Below are positions 36,503-45,844 of a stretch of 64,000 bases of DNA, one piece after another (within the stretch, counting starts at the first letter, position 1; every line of letters begins with the position of its first letter). The translations under genes were made by a program, and so were the position numbers. The notes beneath the pieces are model-generated. The model did not search any database. It had not been told where the DNA came from and saw only the letters and a list, made by a program, of their open reading frames with translations. This DNA comes from Acidobacteriota bacterium. Its GTDB lineage: Bacteria; Acidobacteriota; UBA4820. The stretch is from NCBI GenBank assembly GCA_029559035.1, contig JAKQCT010000090.1:60081-124080 (forward strand). The letters are read 5' to 3'.

Positions 36503-36570
36503 AGCCAAGAAAACCGCCCGCTTTCTGCCGGCATGCGAGGCGCCCGCGATCGAGAGAAAGATTGAATTCT

Positions 36571-36599
36571 TTGACAGCATAATCCTCTTGTGCTGTAAT
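36571..36599 (+). promoter_or_regulatory. sigma70 promoter of the ClC gene
   Basis: Consensus -35 TTGACA (36571-36576), 17-nt spacer, TGTAAT at 36594-36599 with an upstream TGC. Transcription would begin near 36606, 32 nt before the ATG. Confidence 0.7.
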
Positions 36600-36637
36600 T
36601 CCTGTTTCGGCAAGAGGAAAGGGATCGCGGACTCCAC

Positions 36638-37900
36638 ATGAACATTTCCGTAAATGCGCTGAACGGATCTTTTCATCGGAAGAACCTTGTCGCTTCGATC
36701 GCGGGGCCGGCCGTTCTCGGAATGATCATCGGCGCTTTCATCTCCGTCTTCGTCTTTCTTGTCAAGGACATCCTCCTCTTCTACCTTTATGACAACAGGA
36801 ACGTCTGGCTCCTCTTCTTTCTTCCCTCGGCGGGCCTGCTCGTATCCGGCCTCACGAGGCGCTTCCTGATCCCTTCGAAAGAGAACATGCTGACGGAGGA
36901 ATACATACTGGTTTACCACTCCCCCGGCCGCAGGATGAGCTTTTCCAATCTTTTCGGGAAGCTGGCCTCGACGATCGTAACGATAGCGTCGGGAGGAAGC
37001 GCCGGGCTGGAAGGCCCTTCCATATACGCAGGCGCGAACATAGGAGAAGCCGTCCAGCACAGGTCCCGAAAGGATTTCGAGGGGCTCGACACCCATTTCA
37101 TGATGATCGCCGGAGCCGCTGCTGGGTTTGCCGCGCTGTTCAAGGCCCCGCTCACCTCCGCCATATTCATCATGGAAGTCCCCTACAAGAACGGCATGAG
37201 TTCCCGCGCCCTCATCCCGTCGCTGATAGCCTCCGCTTCGTCCTACCTTACCGCCGCTTTCCTGACCGGGCCGGACCCGATTTTCCTAGTCGCCCACAAG
37301 ATCCGTTTCGACCTTCTCGTCCTGTTGATTGCTCCCATGATAGGGATAGCTTCAGGAATTTTCGCCAGATTGTTCGTCAGGTTTTCCGAGATGCTCGCGG
37401 CGTTCCGTTCTTCGTTCGGGAAGCATGAATACGCGTTCTCTCTTGCCTGCGGACTGTGCCTGGGCGGGATAGGCCTCATAACCCTCGCCGTGGCGGGAAA
37501 GCCGTTCTCCTACGGCGCGGGGTACACCCAGATAAAATTCCTTCTCGAGAACAACCCTTCGGCTGTGGTATTGATAACGCTCTTCGCCGCCAGGATGATC
37601 GCCACCCCGCTGACTTTCGCCGGGGGCGGAACGGGCGGAGTCTTCTTCCCCCTTGCCGTCCTGGGGATCACCGTCGGAGCGTTCTTCAACAAGATAGCTT
37701 ATTTCCAGGATGTCTCCCTCTACCCTCTGATCGGGCTCTCCTCTTTCCTCGCCGCGGGTTACAGGACTCCTCTCGCCGCCGTTACGTTCGCGGCCGAGAC
37801 CACGGGCAACCCCTACGTGCTCATACCGGCAATGATCGCCTCGGTGATAAGCTTCCTGATAATGGGAAAGAACGGCATATCGGGACAACAGAGGGACTGA
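36638..37900 (+). CDS. ClC family chloride channel or H+/Cl- exchanger
   Basis: 420-residue ClC-fold membrane protein without C-terminal CBS domains. The selectivity motifs are visible: GGSAGLEGPSIYAGA corresponds to GxEGP and includes the gating glutamate, and GTGGVFFPLAVLG corresponds to GxFxP. FAALFKAPLTSAIFIME is also typical. The conserved gating Glu is needed for exchange in known transporters. The gene is read divergently from the opine dehydrogenase operon and has its own promoter. The ribosome site upstream of 36638 is weak. Confidence 0.92.
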   Translation: MNISVNALNGSFHRKNLVASIAGPAVLGMIIGAFISVFVFLVKDILLFYLYDNRNVWLLFFLPSAGLLVSGLTRRFLIPSKENMLTEEYILVYHSPGRRMSFSNLFGKLASTIVTIASGGSAGLEGPSIYAGANIGEAVQHRSRKDFEGLDTHFMMIAGAAAGFAALFKAPLTSAIFIMEVPYKNGMSSRALIPSLIASASSYLTAAFLTGPDPIFLVAHKIRFDLLVLLIAPMIGIASGIFARLFVRFSEMLAAFRSSFGKHEYAFSLACGLCLGGIGLITLAVAGKPFSYGAGYTQIKFLLENNPSAVVLITLFAARMIATPLTFAGGGTGGVFFPLAVLGITVGAFFNKIAYFQDVSLYPLIGLSSFLAAGYRTPLAAVTFAAETTGNPYVLIPAMIASVISFLIMGKNGISGQQRD

Positions 37901-37911
37901 CTGATATTTGT

Positions 37912-38700
37912 TCAGTCTTTCAGATCAGGAATAATTCCGAAAAGCTGTTTGAAGATCTCGGCGGGTATCGCCCCCGGCCTGGCGTCTTCTTTGACGCCGT
38001 TCTCGGTTATTACTTTCAGCGCTTTCAGCTTCACCTCCCCTTCGAAACTTGAGACCAGCTTTTTTCTCGGATGAAGGAACATCCTCGAGCAGAAGCAGTA
38101 GAACTCGCGACTCGCATTTTCATCCACAAGCGGCTCTTTGAGCGGCTTGAAGGTCATAACGGCGGAGAGGACCTTCGGAGGAGGGCTGAAAGACCTCGGG
38201 GCGACCTTGAAATCCACCTTGGTCTTGTAAAAAGCTTTAGCCCATATCGAGTACTTCGAGTAGTATTCGTCACCGGCATCCGAGCTGAACTTCAGGGCGA
38301 CTTCGTGCTGGACCATGAAATGGGCGGCCGTGATCTTCGATGGAGCCGAAAGAAGATTGAGGATTATGTCCGTGGCGGCGTAGTAGGGAAGGTTGCCGAC
38401 GACAGAGACCGGAAGCATCGCCGGATCGAGAGAGCCGATGTCGAACTCTGCGGCATCCGCCTCGATCACCGCTATCGCTGGATATTTCTCTTTCATCTTC
38501 TCTACGAATTTGATGTCTTTTTCTACGACGGCGAGAGGCCTTCCCAGCTTCGAAAGCCCTTCGGTTATGGCTCCCCTGCCCGGCCCTATCTCGAGGATCG
38601 AGCTCGCCCCGGCGACATCCCTGGATACCGTCTCCAGTATCATCCCCCTGATCTTTTCCGAGACGAGAAAGTGTTGTCCCATGAACCTTTTTGTTTTCAT
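37912..38700 (-). CDS. rsmA: 16S rRNA dimethyladenosine methyltransferase
   Basis: 262 residues. RsmA (KsgA) dimethylates two adjacent adenines near the 3' end of 16S rRNA during 30S assembly. FMGQHFLVS at the N-terminus, the SAM motif LEIGPGRGAITEGL, EADAAEF and the target-adenine motif VVGNLPYYAAT are present, as is FSPPPKVLSAV. It converges on the ClC gene with an 11-bp gap and is divergent from the nucleotidyltransferase gene. Confidence 0.95.
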   Translation of the reverse strand: MKTKRFMGQHFLVSEKIRGMILETVSRDVAGASSILEIGPGRGAITEGLSKLGRPLAVVEKDIKFVEKMKEKYPAIAVIEADAAEFDIGSLDPAMLPVSVVGNLPYYAATDIILNLLSAPSKITAAHFMVQHEVALKFSSDAGDEYYSKYSIWAKAFYKTKVDFKVAPRSFSPPPKVLSAVMTFKPLKEPLVDENASREFYCFCSRMFLHPRKKLVSSFEGEVKLKALKVITENGVKEDARPGAIPAEIFKQLFGIIPDLKD

Positions 38701-38739
38701 GAAATGAGTTTACAATATATTCCTGAAAGTGAGAAGGCG

Positions 38740-39204
38740 ATGGACCTCATCAGGGAACTCAAAGCCATTGTGAACGCGCTCGACGAGAATGAGATCGACT
38801 ACGCTCTTTGCGGCGCTCTCGCGATGGCGGTTTACGGCCGTCCGAGGGCCACGCTCGACATCGACATCATCGCCCCCAGGAAGAGCCTTGACGCGATCGG
38901 CGGACAGCTCGAAGGGCTGGGATTCATCCCGAACCAGGAGACAATGTTCTTCGCCGGCGGCGATGTCGAGATACACCGCTTCTGCAAGCCGTTCCCCCGC
39001 GACGGCGAAATGCTGGTTCTGGACCTCCTCGTTTCGACGCGGGCGACCATGAAGGCTTTCAGGGAGAGGCTGACGGTCGAATGGAACAAAAGCAGGCTGA
39101 GCGTTGTTTCTCCGAAAGGCATGATCCTTCTGAAGTCCCTTCGCAACAGCGGGCAGGACAAGGATGACATCGCCTACCTGAAGGAGATCGACGATGAAGA
39201 TTGA
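38740..39204 (+). CDS. nucleotidyltransferase-fold protein (AbiEii/DUF6036-like)
   Basis: 154 residues with a minimal nucleotidyltransferase fold. The active-site pair is in ALCGALAMAVYGRPRATLDIDII, with the metal-binding DxD as DID. Such proteins include tRNA- or protein-modifying toxins and many uncharacterised enzymes. I take ATG 38740, just after GAGAAGG. An earlier ATG at 38704 adds MSLQYIPESEKA but lies within AT-rich promoter-like sequence (TACAAT at 38710-38715). A small basic protein gene overlaps the end by 11 nt, a two-gene layout that recalls toxin-antitoxin pairs, though nothing proves it. Confidence 0.75.
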   Translation: MDLIRELKAIVNALDENEIDYALCGALAMAVYGRPRATLDIDIIAPRKSLDAIGGQLEGLGFIPNQETMFFAGGDVEIHRFCKPFPRDGEMLVLDLLVSTRATMKAFRERLTVEWNKSRLSVVSPKGMILLKSLRNSGQDKDDIAYLKEIDDED

Positions 39205-39337
39205 CCTGACGCCCGCCGCCATAGACAAGAGGATGAAAAGAGTCGCCATGCTCAGGAAGCTTTGCCTCTCACTTGCGAAGGCTAAAAAGGTCGAGCAGGA
39301 AAAAAAGAACGGTTCCAGGAAAAGAACGCGCAAATAA
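39194..39337 (+). CDS. 47-residue basic protein overlapping the nucleotidyltransferase gene
   Basis: ATG at 39194 opens inside the last codons of the nucleotidyltransferase gene, preceded by AAGGAG about 6 nt upstream. The protein begins [20 protein letters not shown] and is lysine- and arginine-rich toward its end (RKRTRK). It ends 25 nt before hslV. The 11-nt overlap suggests translational coupling. No family is recognised; it could be a small partner or RNA-binding protein. Confidence 0.5.
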   Translation: MKIDLTPAAIDKRMKRVAMLRKLCLSLAKAKKVEQEKKNGSRKRTRK

Positions 39338-39362
39338 CAGGCGTATCTTACGGGAGAATAAC

Positions 39363-39896
39363 ATGTCCGAATTCAGGGGAACGACGGTCCTGTGCGTCAG
39401 CAAGGACGGAAAAATGGCCATGGGCGCGGACGGACAGGTCACTTTCGGGAGCACCGTCCTGAAGGCCACTTCGAAAAAAGTGAGGAAGCTCTACCACGAC
39501 CAGGTCCTTGCCGGTTTCGCCGGCGGCGTCGCCGACGCGCTCACGCTTTTCAACAGGTTCGAGGCGAAGCTCGAGGAATACCGCGGCAACCTCGAACGGT
39601 CGGCCGTAGAGCTGGTCAAGGAGTGGCGCATGGACAGGGCCCTCAGAAGGCTCGAAGCGATGCTGATAGTAGCCGACAAGGAGCACCAGCTTCTCCTTTC
39701 GGGAAGCGGCGAGCTGATCGCACCCGACGACGGGATAATCGCCATAGGCTCGGGCGGGCCCTACGCGCTCGCCTCCGCGAGGGCGCTCTTCAAGCATTCG
39801 CAGCTCGACGCCCCCGCGATCGTGGGCGAGAGCCTCAACCTCGCCTCGCAGATCTGCATCTACACCAACAGCGAGATCGTCGTGGAGACCCTATGA
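39363..39896 (+). CDS. hslV: ATP-dependent protease peptidase subunit HslV (ClpQ)
   Basis: 177 residues, the proteasome-like peptidase of HslUV. The mature N-terminal nucleophile is Thr in [24 protein letters not shown], so six residues (MSEFRG) are removed. In E. coli only Met is lost; short propeptides are known in other bacteria. [20 protein letters not shown] and [18 protein letters not shown] are hallmarks. Start at ATG 39363 after GGGAGAATAAC. The stop overlaps the hslU ATG. Confidence 0.97.
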   Translation: MSEFRGTTVLCVSKDGKMAMGADGQVTFGSTVLKATSKKVRKLYHDQVLAGFAGGVADALTLFNRFEAKLEEYRGNLERSAVELVKEWRMDRALRRLEAMLIVADKEHQLLLSGSGELIAPDDGIIAIGSGGPYALASARALFKHSQLDAPAIVGESLNLASQICIYTNSEIVVETL

Positions 39897-41278
39897 TCAA
39901 GACCGAGACCGGAAACCTTACCGCGAAACTGATAGACCCGCTTGTCCCCAAGAAGATAGTCGAAGAGCTGGACAGGTACATCGTCAAGCAGGACGATGCG
40001 AAAAAAGCAGTAGCCATAGCCCTAAGGAACAGGGTGAGAAGGCAGGCTCTTGAAGCCAACCTGCGCGAGGAAGTGGCGCCGAAGAACATCATAATGATCG
40101 GCCCGACGGGAGTCGGCAAGACCGAGATCGCGAGGAGGCTCGCGAAGCTCACGAAGTCCCCCTTCCTGAAGGTGGAGGCCAGCAAGTTCACCGAAGTGGG
40201 TTACGTGGGGAAGGACGTCGAGTCTATGATAAGGGACCTGACCGAAATCTCCTACAACCTCGTCAGGTCGGAGATGATAGGCAGGGTGAAGGAAAAGGCC
40301 AAGCGAAGCGCCGAGGAAAGGCTTCTCGACCTGCTCCTCCCGAAAGCCCCGACGCCGCAGAACCCCGAGCCGGAGAACCAGGTGAAGCCCGAGGAGTTCA
40401 CGACCCGCGACAAGCTGAAGAAACTCTTCAGGGACGGCATGCTGGATGAAAAATCTGTCGAGATAGAGGTGGCCTCATCGAACACCTCGGCGATGAAGAT
40501 CTTCTCGAACCAGGGCATGGAGGAAATGGGGATCAACCTCAGGGAACTTATGCCCGGCATGTTCGACGGCGGCAAGAAAAGGCGCAAGATGAAGGTTAAG
40601 GACGCCTACGAACAGCTCATCCGCGAAGAGGAGGAGAAGCTCATAGACCAGGACGAGATCTCGAGGGAAGCCCTCGAAAGGGCGGAGCAGTCGGGCATCA
40701 TCTTCGTGGACGAGATAGACAAGATCGCGGGGCGCTCCTCGGGCAGCCACGGCCCGGACGTGAGCAGGGAGGGAGTCCAGAGGGACCTCCTTCCCATCGT
40801 CGAGGGAACGAGGGTTATGACAAGGTACGGCCTCGTCCGCACCGACCACATCCTGTTCATCGCCGCCGGCGCGTTCCACATGACCAAGCCCGCGGACCTC
40901 CTGCCCGAGCTTCAGGGCAGGTTCCCCATCCGTGTCGAGCTCCAGCCTCTCACGGAAGAAGATTTCCTGAGGATCCTCAAGGAGCCCGAGAACGCCCTTC
41001 TGAAGCAGTACACGGCCCTTCTCGCCACCGAAGGGGTCGAGACCGACTTCACCGAAGACGCCATCGAAGCGCTGGCGAAGTACGCCCAGCTCATCAACGA
41101 CAAGCTCGAGAACATCGGCGCCAGGAGGCTTCACACGGTGATGGAAAAAGTGATGGAGGAGGTATCCTTCAACGCCCCCGAGCTCGCGGGAATGAAGGTC
41201 ACCGTCGACAGGGCCTATGTGGACAAGATCCTCAATCCCCTCGTCGAGAACCAGGATCTGAGCAAGTATATATTGTAG
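39893..41278 (+). CDS. hslU: ATP-dependent protease ATPase subunit HslU (ClpY)
   Basis: 461 residues, the AAA+ unfoldase that feeds proteins to HslV. The N-terminal [20 protein letters not shown], Walker [10 protein letters not shown] at 70-78, [18 protein letters not shown], Walker [15 protein letters not shown] and the C-terminal [19 protein letters not shown] are diagnostic. It ends KYIL, the C-terminal tail that docks into HslV. The I domain (about 130-240) is of normal size. The ATG overlaps the hslV stop by 4 nt. A 250-bp gap with repeats follows. Confidence 0.98.
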   Translation: MIKTETGNLTAKLIDPLVPKKIVEELDRYIVKQDDAKKAVAIALRNRVRRQALEANLREEVAPKNIIMIGPTGVGKTEIARRLAKLTKSPFLKVEASKFTEVGYVGKDVESMIRDLTEISYNLVRSEMIGRVKEKAKRSAEERLLDLLLPKAPTPQNPEPENQVKPEEFTTRDKLKKLFRDGMLDEKSVEIEVASSNTSAMKIFSNQGMEEMGINLRELMPGMFDGGKKRRKMKVKDAYEQLIREEEEKLIDQDEISREALERAEQSGIIFVDEIDKIAGRSSGSHGPDVSREGVQRDLLPIVEGTRVMTRYGLVRTDHILFIAAGAFHMTKPADLLPELQGRFPIRVELQPLTEEDFLRILKEPENALLKQYTALLATEGVETDFTEDAIEALAKYAQLINDKLENIGARRLHTVMEKVMEEVSFNAPELAGMKVTVDRAYVDKILNPLVENQDLSKYIL

Positions 41279-41395
41279 AGGGATTTTCCTTCAAAGTTTC
41301 CAAGCTGGTACCCGGCAGGGGGGCGTCGTTCGAGCCCTCCGTTGTCACGAGCGGGAAGACCGGCAGCGGGACGAAGGGGGGTGGAAAAGCGGTCA

Positions 41396-41424
41396 TGCTG
41401 AACTTGCTTCAGCATCTAATTTTT
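41396..41424 (+). repeat. dispersed TGCTGAA...TTCAGCA hairpin with U-rich tail
   Basis: Seven-base stem TGCTGAA/TTCAGCA with loop CTTGC, followed by TCTAATTTTT. It can terminate hslU transcription. The same palindrome, which read on the minus strand starts MLKQVQHD, is a well-known dispersed sequence in many unrelated bacterial genomes. The rest of the 41279-41528 gap holds no gene that I can support. Confidence 0.6.
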
Positions 41425-41528
41425 GCAGCAATCAAGTATTGACAGGGGTTATAATTGGTATTGTGTCCCCGGAATTCCGATCCATCTATTGCCTCCATGG
41501 AATGCGCAAAGCTGGGACTAATATTTCT

Positions 41529-42278
41529 TTACAGGTTATTCTTTGGCGGTTCTTCAGAATACAGTTTTTCAAGAGTTCGTCTTATCAAATTGTCGATATA
41601 TAGAAAATAGTCCCGAGCCTGGGCCTTTGCACTTTCTAATTGGGCCATTGGTGCAATTATTGGATTAACACCTACAGGAACTTGCAGCGGAGATTCCCTT
41701 TGGAATTTGCCTTCATTTGACATCGTCACTGGAAAAACAGTAACAGTTTCATTACCTAGAAGCTTTTCTTTACTGGCATGGCTATATGCATCTCGAAATG
41801 GCCCCTTTAATTTCTTCAATTGCTCTTTATCTTCTTTGGTTATCAGGGTCAATTTGCAGGCCATGTTGATAGTGGTTTCAAGATTAAGATTGTCAACTCT
41901 CTTATGGGCTCTTTCCAAAGACTGCATCATCCCAGCTGGGGTCTTTTCAAGGTCTTCGTTTCTCCACGGCCTGGATAGGTAATGCATCAGTATATTTTTC
42001 ATGAAGCTCTCAAGAAGGTGGTTGGTTGCCGTTATTGCAGCCTGATAAAGCCCGAATAAGAGGCATAGGCATACTTCGTGCCTTAAAGTATCAAGTTGAG
42101 GATTCTCATAGTGCTTTTTATAGGCTGCCCGAATTGATGGATAACTAGAAAAGAATTCTGTGCGAGAATCCAGTATGTGATCAATTTCTATCATATACTG
42201 CGCTTCCAGCTTATCTTTTTCAACATTAACAATCTTCTTTTTCCCCTGGACACGAGGTCGAGAATATCTCTTTTTCAT
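41529..42278 (-). CDS. uncharacterised protein with a HEPN-like R-x4-H motif
   Basis: 249 residues, family not recognised. The middle is helical (CLCLLFGLYQAAITATNHLLESFMKNILMHYL), followed by GPFRDAYSHASKEKLL. Arg162-Asp-Ala-Tyr-Ser-His167 has the R-x4-H spacing of HEPN ribonucleases, after helices of suitable length. The N-terminus is strongly basic. ATG overlaps the methylase stop by 4 nt, so it is the third gene of the helicase-methylase operon. A HEPN toxin or RNase as the effector of a defence system would make sense, but the motif alone is weak evidence. The gene is AT-rich. Confidence 0.55.
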   Translation of the reverse strand: MKKRYSRPRVQGKKKIVNVEKDKLEAQYMIEIDHILDSRTEFFSSYPSIRAAYKKHYENPQLDTLRHEVCLCLLFGLYQAAITATNHLLESFMKNILMHYLSRPWRNEDLEKTPAGMMQSLERAHKRVDNLNLETTINMACKLTLITKEDKEQLKKLKGPFRDAYSHASKEKLLGNETVTVFPVTMSNEGKFQRESPLQVPVGVNPIIAPMAQLESAKAQARDYFLYIDNLIRRTLEKLYSEEPPKNNL

Positions 42279-45200
42279 TTTCCCACGCCCTCAACAATCT
42301 TGATTTCTTCTTCGGTGAGTCCGTAGAGCTGGTAGACGAGCTGGTCGATCTGGGATTCGAGGGTGGAGGTGTCGGCAGTGGGGTTTGCGCGCTTGACGGA
42401 GAGGATTTTGTCGACTAATATCTCAAATTGTATCTGATCCGATTTGGAAGCCTTTTTGATTGGTACCGTAACCATCTTGTTATAATCAAGCTTGACTCTA
42501 CCTGAACCTTCCGCATCCCCATAAGCCACAAATTTTATCTTTTTAAACCATTTGAACAACTTGGAGTTTAAAAAGCAAAACAAGTATTTACTATCAGAAA
42601 CTATCATATAGCATGAATTATTTATGTATCTCCCTTCTTCATCTATCATAAATTCGTGATCCTTTGCGGTATGCATATAAATTATCTTTGTTTTTTCAAA
42701 ATCAGGATAATATGCACAAGCTCGAAGATTCCACCAGTATTTTCCTTTGTCTTGACGTAATTTTAACTCTCTCTCATACTGCGACAAGAAAGAATAGGCG
42801 CTAGGATATTTGGATTTAACGTCAAGATCGAATCCTGTAGCCAAGAAATACTTATTATTGTCCAGCAAACCCCATTTTCTAATGTCCTTCGATCTAGCAT
42901 ATTTCTTTACGATTGCTTTACTCTCTGATTTTAGCAACTTCTTTGCAACATAATAATCGAGAATGAATGCTTTATTAAAAGCTGTCTTAATTCCATAATA
43001 TATTTTATCTCCTGTGAATTCCTTGAGAGTTACTGCATTCTCGCATACTTTTTCTAAGAGCCTTTCCTCAATGACATCAACAAATTTCCATTCTGTTTCG
43101 TCTTTTATTACATTTAAATAGGAACCAGATGTAAGTTCTTTTAAATTAAGGAATTCAAGAGTCTTCACTGGGTAATATTGGGTGGAACAATCACCCTTGT
43201 TATTTTGAATAATGGATATTGCAGTATCAGTAGATGCCTCAAAAACGGGCAGCTCAAAAAAGTCAATGATCATTCTAGTATTAAAAGAACACAGAATTTT
43301 TCTCAGTCCAATCCCATATAGTGTCTTGAGGTATTTGTTGCCGGAAATGAATATCAAAACACCATTTCCTTTTAGAATAGACAACCCTCTCCCAAAAAAG
43401 TATACATACAAATCAGCAGTGCCGTTACCTATTGAAGCATAGCAACTTACTAACCTCTCTTTATATGCCTGATCTAATAACTCACTTCTCACATACGGCG
43501 GGTTCCCAATTACAATATCAAATCCACCCTTTTCAAAGACTTCCGCAAAATAAAGCCTCCACGGGAAAAATGGCCTGACTTTCCTTTTGCTTGTGAACTC
43601 CCGGAGCTGATTTTCTATGCCTTCAAGATCAAAACCTGTTTTTTTTGAAAGCTTGGCCTTTTCTTTTGCGACGATGTCCTCTCTTTGTTTCTTATCCTTC
43701 AATGTTTCATATTTATGCTCAATTTCAGCTACCTGCCTGAAATAATCTGCCTGCTGGCTTTTTATTTTTGCTTCAAATACGGCGATCATCAGATCTTCGA
43801 CCTCTTGCTTGAACTCGGCTTTTTTATCTTTGTCAGGTTCGTTCTGATAATCCATTTTCTTGAGTTCAAATTCTTTGATCAACTCGGCCTCTTCCTCTTC
43901 AAAGCCAAGGCCGGAACCTGCTTTCTGCTTTTCTGAATCTTTGTCAAAATCTATTCCCAAAAACTCGGAGATCAGGCTGTTGCCCTGCATTATCTTGAAA
44001 TCGAGGTTGGGAAGAGGTTCAATCCCCCAGTTGTCCTTTGTTTTATCAATCTTTTCATCAACGAGGAGTGAAATGAAAAAGCGGAGCTTGGCTATCTCAA
44101 CCGCTATCTGCTGGATGTCTACGCCGTAGATGCACCTTTGAATAAGATACAGCTTCCTTCCGTAGTCGGCGTTCTTTGTCTTAAAGAACTCCTCAATCCT
44201 CGCTTTGGCTTCTCGTCTGGCGCTTGGATCGGGGATCGCGTCGGCAGCTTTTATTTGAGCCTCTTTCCAATGCTGGTTGCCGGGGTCAACCTTTCCCAGT
44301 ATGAAGACAAGCTTGTTAAGAGCGCCCATGGGAAACGCACCGGACCCGACAGCGGGATCTACAATCTTTGCATTCTCAATCAGGTTTACAAGGAGCTTCG
44401 TTTCTTTCTCTTCGAAAAGATTCAGGTCGTGTTCGCTTGAGAATAAATATTCAAGCTTCTCTTCCAGCTTATCCACTCCGCTGAGATTGGTTTTAAAGTA
44501 GGTTTTTAAGGATTCCGTTACCATGTAATCAACGATTTCTCTCGGTGTGTAGTAACTTCCCGTGGCCTTCCTCGCAGTGGTCGAAGTCTCGGGATTGAAG
44601 CTGGCAAGGAGGTTTTCAAAAACTCTGCCTAAAAGCTCCGGATCGAGAGCTATTTCCTGATCATCGGGGGTGTTTTCGTCTATGGTGAAATTGAACCCGG
44701 AGAGAAGCTCCAGGATCCCTCGAACCTTGTATCTTTTATTCTTCGTGCCGTAAGCTTCATTGAGGTCTTCGTCTCTTTCCGGGCTGAAGAAAAGAAAATT
44801 TGGAACATCGGGTTGATTCTTTTTCACTCGGGAAAAGCCGTCCACAATTATTCCTTCCCTCTTATCATCAAGGCATTCAAAAAGGCCACCGTTCAGGAAA
44901 GGGATGTCTTCATAATATTTCTTCAAATCATCAGGGATTTTAAAATACTCGTGATAGCGAAACACATTGGGGTTGTCGAAATCAGGATTAACGCCATGGT
45001 ATCCGCGAATTTCGCTCGCGAATGCCCTTTGTTCCTTACTGGTGCTGAGAGTTGCGAAAAAGAGATTCTGCAGAATCGCCAAGTAATAACTTGAACTATT
45101 GGCCCCAGTATCGTTAAGAATATCTTTCACCTTGTTTGTTTCAAATAGAGCCTTTGGGACAAGCCCTCTTTCGCGCATGAACCAGACGAAGATCAAACGG

Positions 45201-45844
45201 GTGATAAGCCTAATAACGGCAATGTTTCTGCCATTATCCTCTGCTTCCGCATCCTTTGGGAATCTACAATGGTCCACGGCCCAGAAATACCAGTTTGCGA
45301 TACTTTCATAGAACTCCTTAGTGACTTTTTCGACAGAGAAAGCCTCTTTGATCTTGTCCAGGGAAGAGAAATCCCCATCTCCTATTCGCTGTTTAAACGT
45401 CTTATTCGTAACTTCCGGGTCTTTGCTTACAAAGTAGGTCAATCTTCTGAAATTGGACCAGACTCGCCTTATCCCCATTGCCTCGGGATAGACCAGCGAA
45501 AAACGAAAGTTGCCGCTTTCGTCGTAGAAAATAAAGATGCCCGCTGAGTTGTCCTGGTATCTTCTTTCCCTAAGTATGTTCTTAGCCTTTTCATACTGCT
45601 TTCTCTTACCGCTCTTGTCGGTCAACTCCTTCTTTACCTTGAAAGCGGCGATAAGCACTTTGTCCGTTTCTGAAAATTCTATCTCACCGAGCTTCACGCC
45701 GTCCTTGAAGTCGTCGTCGTTGAAGTAGTCCATCTCCTTGCCGATCGGCCTGTATTTGGAGCTTGTTTGCCTGAAGAAGCGATCGAATTTTTCAACGGAG
45801 AAATCGGCGATGATTCTTTCGAGTACCTGGCGGGCTTCACTCAT
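42275..45844 (-). CDS. Eco57I-type N6-adenine DNA methyltransferase (type IIG/DISARM-like)
   Basis: 1189 residues. SAM motif I is DPAVGSGAFPMGAL near residue 498, and the catalytic motif IV is GNPPYVRSE near 781, so it is an N6-adenine methylase of the Eco57I/PglX class. The N-terminal 430 residues (VLERIIADFSVEKFDRFFRQ...) are helical and related to type IIG and DrmMI proteins; I cannot identify a PD-ExK nuclease motif with confidence. A long charged coiled coil sits at about 650-750. The C-terminal 400 residues would hold target recognition. That part, from just after NPPY to about 42420, is markedly AT-richer than the rest. Both ends overlap neighbours by 4 nt. Confidence 0.88.
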   Translation of the reverse strand: MSEARQVLERIIADFSVEKFDRFFRQTSSKYRPIGKEMDYFNDDDFKDGVKLGEIEFSETDKVLIAAFKVKKELTDKSGKRKQYEKAKNILRERRYQDNSAGIFIFYDESGNFRFSLVYPEAMGIRRVWSNFRRLTYFVSKDPEVTNKTFKQRIGDGDFSSLDKIKEAFSVEKVTKEFYESIANWYFWAVDHCRFPKDAEAEDNGRNIAVIRLITRLIFVWFMRERGLVPKALFETNKVKDILNDTGANSSSYYLAILQNLFFATLSTSKEQRAFASEIRGYHGVNPDFDNPNVFRYHEYFKIPDDLKKYYEDIPFLNGGLFECLDDKREGIIVDGFSRVKKNQPDVPNFLFFSPERDEDLNEAYGTKNKRYKVRGILELLSGFNFTIDENTPDDQEIALDPELLGRVFENLLASFNPETSTTARKATGSYYTPREIVDYMVTESLKTYFKTNLSGVDKLEEKLEYLFSSEHDLNLFEEKETKLLVNLIENAKIVDPAVGSGAFPMGALNKLVFILGKVDPGNQHWKEAQIKAADAIPDPSARREAKARIEEFFKTKNADYGRKLYLIQRCIYGVDIQQIAVEIAKLRFFISLLVDEKIDKTKDNWGIEPLPNLDFKIMQGNSLISEFLGIDFDKDSEKQKAGSGLGFEEEEAELIKEFELKKMDYQNEPDKDKKAEFKQEVEDLMIAVFEAKIKSQQADYFRQVAEIEHKYETLKDKKQREDIVAKEKAKLSKKTGFDLEGIENQLREFTSKRKVRPFFPWRLYFAEVFEKGGFDIVIGNPPYVRSELLDQAYKERLVSCYASIGNGTADLYVYFFGRGLSILKGNGVLIFISGNKYLKTLYGIGLRKILCSFNTRMIIDFFELPVFEASTDTAISIIQNNKGDCSTQYYPVKTLEFLNLKELTSGSYLNVIKDETEWKFVDVIEERLLEKVCENAVTLKEFTGDKIYYGIKTAFNKAFILDYYVAKKLLKSESKAIVKKYARSKDIRKWGLLDNNKYFLATGFDLDVKSKYPSAYSFLSQYERELKLRQDKGKYWWNLRACAYYPDFEKTKIIYMHTAKDHEFMIDEEGRYINNSCYMIVSDSKYLFCFLNSKLFKWFKKIKFVAYGDAEGSGRVKLDYNKMVTVPIKKASKSDQIQFEILVDKILSVKRANPTADTSTLESQIDQLVYQLYGLTEEEIKIVEGVGK

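Noticed and set aside
36442..36637. Cobalamin riboswitch before the opine/B12 operon
   Set aside because: The leader of the minus-strand transcript is about 25 nt long; no B12-box-like conserved core is visible.
36446..37096. 216-codon minus-strand frame opposite the ClC gene
   Set aside because: It runs through the divergent promoter region and mirrors ClC codons; no domain.
41439..41455. TTGACA next to TATAAT downstream of hslU
   Set aside because: The two boxes are only 5 nt apart, so they cannot form one promoter, and the next gene is on the other strand.
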